Positions 11,081-19,339 of a stretch of DNA of 27,161 nucleotides are shown here, piece by piece; position 1 is the stretch's first letter, and the number at the start of each line of letters is the position of its first letter. The notes below the pieces were generated by a model. The model did no database searches. It worked only from the letters and a program-made list of their open reading frames with translations, and had not been told where the DNA came from. The DNA is from Parachlorella kessleri. Lineage: Eukaryota > Chlorophyta > Trebouxiophyceae > Chlorellales > Chlorellaceae. Location of the stretch: NCBI GenBank assembly GCA_001598975.1, contig BBXU01001386.1, positions 1-27,161 of the forward strand. Reading direction: 5' to 3'. A program made the position numbers and the translations under genes.

Positions 11081-11196
11081 GCCCTTGTACACCTGTCCGT
11101 CCTACGGCGGCTCACACCAGCGGCCACTACGCAGCCTGTCTACCCCACTGGAGGCTAGAGGATGCCTGCAAGATCGTGCTGAACGACCACTACGCA
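11081..11196 (+). other. Candidate orphan coding exon, possibly 5' exon of the GNAT gene
   Basis: An acceptor-like TATATGCAG at 11072-11080 and a donor CAG|GTGAGG after 11196 bracket an open stretch ending RLEDACKIVLNDHYA. It leaves in phase 1, which is what the acceptor at 12863 of the acetyltransferase gene needs, giving LNDHYA-DVKVDAST across the junction. The implied intron would be about 1.67 kb and would contain the 56-bp minisatellite. No start codon is placed. The link rests on phase and donor quality only. Confidence 0.3.
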
Positions 11197-11375
11197 GGTG
11201 AGGGTTAAAGTGTTAATCAGTTTTTTCTTCAATGTTTACAAAGTGAGCTTTGTTTTGGGCAGTCGCCCACATGAGATAAGTAAACATAACTTGGTGCCTG
11301 GGGCCCGCTCGTCAGTACGAGCACACTGCTCTCCTAGCATTACTAAGCGCTAGTGCCTTATGTCTCAGCCAAAGA

Positions 11376-11653
11376 AAAACTGTCCTGCCCTGTCACTCCA
11401 GTTCGCCCTTACATCCTTTCTGGGCATTGGAAAACTGTCCTACCCTTGTCACTCCAGTTCGCCCTTACATCCTTTCTGGGCATTGGAAAACTGTCCTACC
11501 CTTGTCACTCCAGTTCGCCCTTACATCCTTTCTGGGCATTGGAAAACTGTCCTACCCTTGTCACTCCAGTTCGCCCTTACATCCTTTCTGGCATTGGAAA
11601 ACTGTCCTACCCTTGTCACTCCAGTTCGCCCTTACATCCTTTCTGTTCGCATT
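11376..11653. repeat. 56-bp minisatellite, five near-identical copies
   Basis: Copies begin at 11376, 11431, 11487, 11543 and 11598. The unit runs AAAACTGTCCTACCC, TTGTCACTCCAG, TTCGCCCTTACATCC, TTTCTGGGCATTGG. Copies 2 and 3 are identical; copy 1 differs by a base change and one missing T; copy 4 lacks one G; copy 5 ends with an altered TTCTGTTCGCATTGG. Because 56 is not a multiple of three, each plus-strand reading frame cycles through all phases and stays open, producing three overlapping spurious reading frames. There are no unique spacers, so this is not a CRISPR array. Confidence 0.93.
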
Positions 11654-12863
11654 GGCTCCCACCTTCACCAGCTACTCACAAAAGGTGTCTCATTTACGGG
11701 GAGTTTAGCAGCTGTCTTGCTTGCAGAACACACCAGGGTATATTGGTGGGTTTCAAAGTACCTGTCTGCGCATCAAGGTAGTTCTGGACTATCATTCCTC
11801 CCAGGTCGTACTTAAAGCAGAAAGGCATCATGGGCTGGCCTGCCGTCAGGCAACGGTTTATATATGCTTGCAACTGCATGGCAGGCCAAGCTCCAAGCAT
11901 CAATTTGGCCAGCCCGTTCGGCTGTCATGGGGAACAGGCAAACCACAGCGCCACTGAGAGCTGGTGATGCTGCTGTAGCGACAGCCAGTGAATGCCAAAG
12001 GCAGGGGTGCCGGATGCTGAAACTCAGGCATCATCAGACCCCATTAGATCCCTGCAGGCACACACACAGCTACAACATGACACCAACCGGCACTGTGCAC
12101 CGGTGGTGTGAGCTGCTGGATGGACTGTTGCGGCCCAACTCCTTCATGCCGGCCGGCCGCCGCCCAGCGCCAACACTCACGCACCAGACTCCAATGTAGT
12201 CTGGAGCACAAGGCTTTGATGGGGGCCGCAGGGAAGCAGACCTGTTAGCACGTCTGCATAGCACCACAACAAGGCTGTGCCCCAGGCAACACCTGGAGGT
12301 TCGGTGGTCCTTGAGCACCCCCCTCACCTGCTCACAGCCCCTGTGTTGCCGGGTACCACATCTTGCCAGCATGTTCTCACCAGTTGCCATGTCACTGGGG
12401 CCAACCAGGAAGTAACAAACCCCACTGCCTTGCAAGGATGACACGCCTGGCAGGTGCGGGATGGACCATTTGAACAAACCGGACAGCAAGAAACACGGAC
12501 CATGGTGCTCACAGGCACCGCCAAGCCTGCTTTCAATCTGTCGCGGCTAATCTGATGGACGATGCAACGAAGCTGGTGCACTGGGCCGTCGCAGGCCCTG
12601 AACAATTGGCGCGCGCTCTGGCGCTCTGGCGCTCTGGCGCGCAAAAGCTGAACTATCGCTTGGGAGTGCTTGGTCTCAAGAGAGGCCCTGTTGAGGCCTC
12701 GTTCAGCAACGTTCTCCCTTCCGCACATTGAACCGCCAATGGGCAGCCAGGGGGTTAGCCTTCCGATGCCCAAGGGGCTGAGCTGTACAGGTGGCGCTGA
12801 AGGCTGCTTTATATGCCAATCCTGCCCAACTAGTAACAAGGATTCTCCTTCCCCTTTCTGCAG
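11654..12863. other. Region between the minisatellite and the acetyltransferase exon
   Basis: No gene could be supported. A minus-strand stretch at 11903-11694 reads smoothly (MPFCFKYDLGGMIVQNYLD) and may be an isolated exon. A plus-strand frame from the ATG at 12555 to 12731 (MDDATKLVHWAVAGPEQLAR) also looks protein-like but has no good donor in a usable phase. A plus-strand acceptor-like CAG ends at 12790, before a frame that runs into the acetyltransferase exon, so the first part of that exon may start there instead of 12864. Confidence 0.35.
12609..12642. repeat. Short GCGCTCTG tandem repeat
   Basis: Three and a half copies of an 8-base unit GCGCTCTG, closed by GCGCGC on each side. The ends are complementary (GCGCGC), so the tract can also fold back. 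It lies upstream of the acetyltransferase exon and in the 12555-12731 open frame, where the repeat would encode alternating Ala, Leu, Trp, Arg and Ser. Confidence 0.8.
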
Positions 12864-13840
12864 ATGTCAAGGTCGATGCTTCCACTACCATCAGTGTACG
12901 CAGCTCACTGCACATCACAGACGCCGAAGTCGCCGCCCTGGATACATTAGTTGGCAGCAGGAACCGCTTCGTCTGTTTACAGTTAGTGACAATGGTCAAG
13001 GAGCAGCACGCCAAGAACCTTGCAGCCGCCACCAGCGGAGACACAGTTGCCCTACAGCAGGCGGAGCTGGTGTTTGTGGCCACCATCAGCGTGCGTGGGC
13101 AACTGGTGGGTGGTGCGCTGTTCTACCCTCGCTTGCCAAAGGAGCTACAAGCCAGCCCCCAGCAGGATTCTGTTCGGCAGCAGCAACAGCAGCCAATCCA
13201 GCACACAATCAGCCTCAGTGTTCGGGCAGGTCCTATTCCTGATGCCACTGCTGACACCATGGCCCAGGGCGGGTCACTGCAGCTAGGTTATCCCTCGGAC
13301 CCCAGGGACATTGGCAGAACGCACGCAGCGGCGGGCGCGCTTGACTTGTGGAAAGCACCCGTCAAGTCGCATGTATATGTGGAGCTCATATGCGTGAACA
13401 CCCCAGGCGAGTTGTGTGCTGGTTGGGAGGGTTTGCGGCCCAGCCCCTTGGCATGTAGCATGGCTTGTTTCATAGTACACCGCTGTGTGTAGCATGCCAG
13501 TGGTCCACTCTTCTTAGTGGCAACAATGCTACCTAGGCTCTAGACCATAGTGCATCTCCCATACAGTAGAGCTGTGAACCCTTTGCTTTGGAGTACGCGC
13601 AAGCAACATTGAAGCCCTTGATGTGCAGGCAAAGGTTATGGCGCTTTGCTTTTAAGTCATGTGGAGCAATTCGTCCGGATCAACGCGCAGCTGGTGGAGC
13701 AGCAGTACCCTCATTACGGGGTCATTACCGGCATCAAGCTCCTGTCCGTCTCCAGCGCCCAGGGCTTCTACTCCAAGCTGGGGTATAGTGAGCCTGATGA
13801 AAATCATGACATGTTCAAGCCTCTGCAGGCATTGCCTTAA
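12864..13840 (+). CDS. GNAT-family N-acetyltransferase (5' partial)
   Basis: Two exons, 12864-13406 and 13629-13840 (TAA at 13838-13840), join in phase 1 and encode about 250 residues. The first exon contains ITDAEVAALDTLVGSRNRF, the strand pair ELVFVATISVRGQLVGGALF and, after a Gln/Ser-rich loop, KSHVYVELICVNTPG. Across the junction the acetyl-CoA loop reads PGKGYGALLLSHVEQF, the GNAT motif A (Q/RxxGxG/A). Motif B follows as KLLSVSSAQGFYSKLGYSEP, ending MFKPLQALP. The family moves an acetyl group from acetyl-CoA to an amine on proteins or small molecules; the substrate is not predictable here. The intron 13407-13628 begins GCGAGT, so it is a GC-AG intron; skipping it is needed to complete motif A. 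No in-frame ATG precedes the domain (a TGA lies at 12779), so an upstream exon is missing, perhaps 11081-11196. A start of the exon at 12791 is the alternative. Confidence 0.8.
13407..13628 (+). other. GC-AG intron inside the GNAT motif A
   Basis: The exon ends ACCCCAG and the intron opens GCGAGT. It closes with GATGTGCAG before GCAAAGGTTATGG. Only this junction rebuilds the GNAT nucleotide-binding loop as PGKGYGALLL, and the phases agree. Reading through instead gives Trp/Pro-rich sequence and a stop. Confidence 0.75.
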
Positions 13841-14803
13841 TAGTGCGCAAACGCTGTAGGTGCACATCGTACAGTGTAGCCAAACTCAGCCTTGTGACAC
13901 AAGGGCACTGTTCAAACTGGCATCATGATCGTAGTGACAATGAGAACTGACATTCCGTACCAATTTACATGTATACCGTCTTCTAAGCAAATATTCTGCA
14001 CTCTTTTACTAATCTTTTCTTCCCTTCCTTCGCAGCTGCACCTATAACGCTAGCATGTTCTGTGCTGCAGCTGTACGGCCTGCCTCGTCTCTGTTGAAAG
14101 CACGTTGGATACTTGTGAATATTTGTCTTACTATATCGTGGTTTCCCTGCGTTAGCAAGTGGTCCCCAGTCACCTTAGGGTTGCAGACCTTTGGCATGAT
14201 TCCTCAATGTGTGGCAGCCTGTCATGGATATCCCCATTGGACATCATACTTGCCAGTGTCGTCAGCAGTCTGGTACGTGGCTTTGCTGTCAGTAGCTGGC
14301 CGAACACATTTCAGTAGGACAGGTGCGCGATTTTGTGCGCGCCCCGTCCAACAGAGCAGGCAGCGCATGGCAGCGCCATCTCCTCTTTTCAGGGCTGGCC
14401 AGGCCTGGCCAGGACTGACCGAGAATTGATCAAAGCGTTCCTGAGGTGAAGGGGAAGAACACCTGCAACAAGGGTGACCAATGACGCTTGGTTCGCTTCA
14501 GTTGCATCCGTCGCAGAGTTTCTTGTATGGTGAGGCTTTTATTCTCCTAGCAATTGAAGGTCTTCTTAACATGAATCTTGAGCTGGTTTGTGTGCATGGC
14601 CATGGTCACAGTGATCTGCCGAAACAGTGCAGCGTAGCGGCGTAACGGCCGTCTCTGTATCTTGCGACGGGGACGGCCTTGTCGTGGCCCCTACCAGATC
14701 AAGTTGCTGTGGCTGGAGCGGCCTAGGCAGTGATAAAAATTGGGAGGCACAATCGGGTTCTGAAGCTCCCCCTTGCCCCGTCCGTCCCATGTTCCGTCTG
14801 CAG
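13841..14803. other. Gap between the acetyltransferase and U-box genes
   Basis: This should hold the 3' end of the acetyltransferase gene and the promoter and first exon(s) of the U-box gene; none could be fixed. A textbook acceptor tract (TTACTAATC, then pyrimidines to TTCGCAG at 14035) precedes a 124-codon open frame at 14055-14429 of no recognised family. An ATG at 14572 opens a 24-codon frame (MNLELVCVHGHGHSDLP). No TGTAA signal was seen just after 13840. Confidence 0.35.
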
Positions 14804-16505
14804 ATGCTGTTCCGGGACACAAGCTCGCAGAGTCCAGGGCAGCAGCTGGCGCCTTGGTTGACCCAGCGGTGGACTGGGGCGCCTTGGACGCAATCGGAGC
14901 AGCGGTGGCGCAGGAGCGCCAGCTGTCTTCTCTTGCTGCACTGCTGGAAGGGCTGGAGGCTGAGTTGGCAAAGCTTGTGCAGCAGGCCCGCCTGCCCAAC
15001 CTACCCACCGCGCTGTTTGCTTTCGCCGCGCATGAGATGGGCAGGTGCGCCAGGGCACGCTTTTTCCTGGGGCTTCCTGTGCTTGGACGATTGTTGTGCC
15101 CTTGTGGAGACACACTTGCCTGCGAACCACTATTGGGTTGCATGTTTATTAACTTGATGCCAGTCAGACAGCTGCGGGAGTGGCTATGACTTGCAGCCAT
15201 GGAGTTCCCTCTGCCAATGACTGCCTTGTCTACGGGTGCGGGTGTGCACCGTTTGCCACGATTGCCTCATGCGTCTGCAGGTTATCAGCCCAAGGATCAG
15301 ACCATGTCGAGTGTTTGGGGCAAGCTTTCCAAATAGTTATGGAGCTATGGGGTTGGTGGCAAGACTGGGGCCAGCCCTTACCAGATGGCAAAGCCGCTCT
15401 TAGCACGGCCGCCGTCAACTTGGGCTTTGCACTGGTTCGGGAGTGTGTGGTCTATGACACCGAGGGAGTGACCTCCGCTGCGTGTGCGGGTAAGGCAATC
15501 TAGTGTCAATCACCGTCTCGGATGGCGCCGAAGGATACAGCGTTCTGGTCTCTCCCCCCTTGCTCCTGCACTCCGTTTGGCGGCTTGAGCGTGTGCAGTG
15601 CCTCCGAGGGTGCCTCTTAGAACACACCCCAGCCCTTGACTTGGCATATGCATGGTATTCTACACGCCACCCCTGGCACAATGCCGCCTCCAGGGTGTGG
15701 CCCCCTGTGAGCCCCGCCCGTCGCTCCCTGCTGCTTGCAGCCATGGTACGCAACCTTCTCCCTCGTGTGGCTCTACTATACAAGCAGCTTGAAATAGTGC
15801 AACTGGCGCAGCCCCAGCCCCCGGCAAGTCAGCAAGCTTTAGGAGACCCACAGGAGGGGAGAAGAGGCTCAGATGGGCCGAACTCGGCAGCAACTGAGGC
15901 CCTAGCTAGCGCAAGGCCATGGGCGCTTGCGGTCATGTCTTGTGCTTACCTACTGGCAGCCCAGCTACGGGGCCGCCATCACTGGGACGACCTACGAGAT
16001 GCTGTTTGGGAGCTCGTGGCCTTCTGCTTTGGCTTGCTGAAGTATGCAGGTGAGTGGTGTCGGGTGGGTGGGGCTCCTGCTCGCTTGCTGTCACGCTGCT
16101 CAGTGCCAGGGCGTTGGTTCTCTGCTGTATGCTCAACCAGTCTATTGCCCATGGGTTGTGCTCATCCCATGCTGCTGCTGGCCAGCCCCGAGAGCTGTTG
16201 TCTGCAACAACATCTTAAATGCCCGGCGTCTGCTTCTCCTTCCTGCATGCACACTGGCCTCAGCACTCGAACCGCAAACCTACGCATCAGTCCTGGACAT
16301 TCCGATGCTGTGCAGGGCACTGCAGCGGCCGCCCAGCCAGGGCTGACTGGCAAGCACTAGTGCGCCCCGCCCTGCTGCTCATGTCGCTGCACAAGCAGCT
16401 GCTACAGGGCGTAGACCTGCAGCACACCGAGGCGGATGCTCTTAAGCCGCTCGACTGGCCGCTGGCCATGGAAGGGCTGGTTGCCCTGCAGCAGAAGCTC
16501 ACCGA
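14804..16505 (+). other. U-box gene, N-terminal exons A-D
   Basis: Exons are 14804-15044, 15281-15489, 15621-16049 and 16316-16505. They encode amphipathic helices: VDWGALDAIGAAVAQERQLS, LEGLEAELAKLVQQARLPNL, AFQIVMELWGWWQDWGQPLP, RRSLLLAAMVRNLLPRVALL, DLRDAVWELVAFCFGLLKYA and RPALLLMSLHKQLLQGVDLQ. The start of the third exon is the least certain: TCTTAG before 15621 and CCCCAG before 15633 give the same frame. Tryptophan-rich helices of this sort suit an alpha-solenoid; no known domain was identified. Confidence 0.7.
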
Positions 16506-18651
16506 GTGAGTGTGCAGCCTTAGCCTTTCAGCCTGCCAGGGTTTTATTGATACGGAGGGGGAACCGTGGGAAACGGAGTGTCCAACGTGGTTGATGGGTG
16601 CGGTGGACATGGTGGGTATGGATGTCGGTGTGCCGAAGCACATACAGCGGCAGCTGTGTGTCTTGTAACTATACTCCCAGCCAAGGGACTAGTCTGAGGG
16701 AGGGAGGCTGTTCCCCCCTCTGCCTCAACGGTGGGTTCCGTGCTGCTTAAGTGCTTTTTGGACTGCCAGTGCCCAGTCCTCCTGCGTAGGCGGACGTCGG
16801 TGGGAGTTGGCGTGTTTGCATACTTAAAAGTTTGTTCTTCTGCATGCAGAGCGGCACATCTCGTGACCTGCACTCACGCTCTGCAATCCCTGCCACTGTA
16901 TGTGCAGGTGGTACTACCCTCTCGCAGACACCAGGGCTAGTAGCCTCGGCATCGCTGCCGCTGCCAGGCAGAGTCGGGCACGGGCACACCTGGATGCCTT
17001 GAAAGTCCAGCTTGACAAGAAGACGAAGGACCTGGCTCATTTTGTTGGGGAGCTATCAGAGTTGGTGGAGATGTATGCAAGCATTTTTGCCGAGGATGGC
17101 GCTGAAGCTTCCAGACCAGGGACGCAGCATGGCACACGAGGGAGGCAACGGCCGCAGCCGCAGCAAGAGCACGGTGGTACGCAGCAGCAGCAGCAGCGGC
17201 GCCGGCAGCAGCAGCAGCAGCAGCAGCAGGAGGGAGGGAATGTTGAGCGGGACCCGCCGAAAGATCCCACAGGGGAGGCATGTCAGAGGCAGCCAGAGGG
17301 GTTGGAAGGTGGGAAAGAGGAGCAGCTGCTGGCTCGGCTGCGCTGCGTGCTGGCACGAGTGCGGACCTGGCAGGAGCACCAGGGGAGAGTGGCCGGCAGT
17401 GGGCGCCGTGGGCGTGACGTGCCGGCAGCCCAGGCGGCAGCGATTGCTGCCATGTGCTTGCCAGAAGGTGCAGCACAGGCCTGGGCCGACGACGCCAGGG
17501 GTGACGCAGCAGCAGCCGCAGCTCACTGGGCAATAGACGGGCTGCAGGCAGGCTGTCAAGCGGGGCCCAAGCTGCGAGGGGGGCCCGCCCAGGCGGCTGC
17601 GGCGCCGGCGCCTGAGGTGGCTGACGGGGCAGCAGGAGCGCAGGCGGGCGGGCCAGCTGCCGGCGACGGCTCGGACAAGGAGGGGGAAGAGCACTTGGGA
17701 TCCTTACAAGGGCAGAAGCCTCTCCTGGAGCAGAAGTTGCAGCAAGAGGGCTTGAGGGTATTGCTTGCTGAGATGGAGCCCCTGCTGCAGTGGGCAGAGG
17801 CACAGGGCTGGGCAAAGAGCGATTCTGAGCCGCGTGCAGTGTATGCGTGGTCAGTGCTGGTGTTGCTACGTGGAACGTATAAGACGTGCCATCAGCAGCT
17901 GGCGAGCTTAGAGCAGCAGGGCAGCTTTGAGGAGGCGGATCAGCTAGGGACGTCCCGTGCCCAGCCTTATGACGAGGGTGAGGAGCACCTGAGCCAGGGA
18001 TGCAAGCAGCAGCAGGCACAGCATGCACCAGCCCCGCCGCAAGAGGAGCGGTACGAGTCGCATGAGAGCTGCGGCAAGCGGTCGCTGCCGGAGCAGCAAG
18101 GAGGTAGCCAGGGCCTGGCAGCTGGGCAGCTGGACCCGGCCTCTGTGAGCCCCAAGGCCAAAGCAGAGCAGCAGCAGCAGCTCGCGGAGCCTGGAAAGGG
18201 ACAGCGGCAGCAGCAGCAGCAGCAGCGCGAGGACCAGCCTGGCAACATCGCAGGTCCTGTCGACGATGGTGGTGCCCCTCGCTGCAACGGCAGCGCGCGT
18301 CAGGGCGTTGGCGGCGCTGACAGCGCCGAGGGAGCGCCAGCGGTGGACCAAGGGGAGGTCGTGGTACCTCGGGAGCAGGTAAAACAACAGTGCTGGGGCA
18401 TGGGGTCGCTGTCCGAAAGGTACTTGCTGTGCAGTGGAAATCCAGTCCTGGCATCATGTCTCGGTACTGTGCCAGTGTGGGTACTGTCCCTGTTACTGTC
18501 CCTGGCTGTCTGGGTGGGTGGGCCCTAGGGGTGGTGGGCTCCGCAACTTGCCTGCCAATTGGTGTGTAATACCGTCTTGGGCAAAATGCCTCCGGCCGGC
18601 AGAAGCCATGTTGTGAGGCTGGCTGGCAGTAAATGGAGGTAGTTTAAGGAA

Positions 18652-18710
<59 letters not shown>

Positions 18711-19292
18711 GGTAGTTCAAGGAAAGTTACACCTGCCGGGCTGCCCAAAGGCCTCGGCTGTTGAGCTCTGCAGGAGTCTGCCATGCTGCTGTGGCTAAGC
18801 ACAAACCTTCTCACTGTAAGGGGAGGGCTTTTGGTACACTTTGGGGGCTTGGCAGGCCAACACCTTACGTGGCACAGTGTTGCTGACTAGATGACTCACA
18901 GCCTTGAAGGCCTGCCACTGCAGGTGGGCCGTGCACTCAGGGAGACAGCTACTTTGGTCACGGTGCTTCTGCGGTCCGACCTACAGCCGGCGTGCTACAT
19001 AAGTGGGGGTGGCATCGAGGCGGCTTCGCTCGTCCTGTCATGCTATGCTGAGGAGCTGCAGCGGCAACGTGAAGAGCAGCAGCAAGAAAAGCAGCAGCAG
19101 GAAAACCAGCAACAAGTTGCACGCCAGCAGCAGCAGCAGCAGCAGCCACAGCAGGTGGAGGGGAAGGGAGAGGGGCGGTGTCAGGGTGGATCCACCCACG
19201 CGGCTGGGGACATGGCTAGGTCCGCGGCCATCACATGTGAGGTGTTGGAGGGGCTCTGGCAAGCCCTGAGAGGACCTTACCAGGAGGTGGGT

Positions 19293-19339
<47 letters not shown>

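Noticed and set aside
11376..11653. Possible CRISPR array
   Set aside because: Copies abut directly with no unique spacers, and the surroundings are eukaryotic.
11353..11815. Three overlapping plus-strand open frames
   Set aside because: Produced by the 56-bp minisatellite, whose unit has no stop in any plus frame.
12555..12731. ATG-started frame MDDATKLVHWAVAG as first exon of the acetyltransferase gene
   Set aside because: Reads plausibly but has no good donor in phase 0 or 1 to reach 12791 or 12864.
12324..12839. 171-codon minus-strand open frame
   Set aside because: Overlaps the plus-strand candidate frames and the GCGCTCTG repeat; no recognisable domain or splice partners.
12670..13242. 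190-codon plus-strand open frame
   Set aside because: Different frame from the GNAT exon it overlaps; Cys/Gln/Arg-rich with no motif.
16937..18457. 506-codon open frame on the minus strand
   Set aside because: It mirrors the Gln-rich exon E; CAG repeats read as CTG stay open on the other strand. The plus frame has agreeing splice phases and helical content, the minus one is only Ala/Leu/Pro low complexity.
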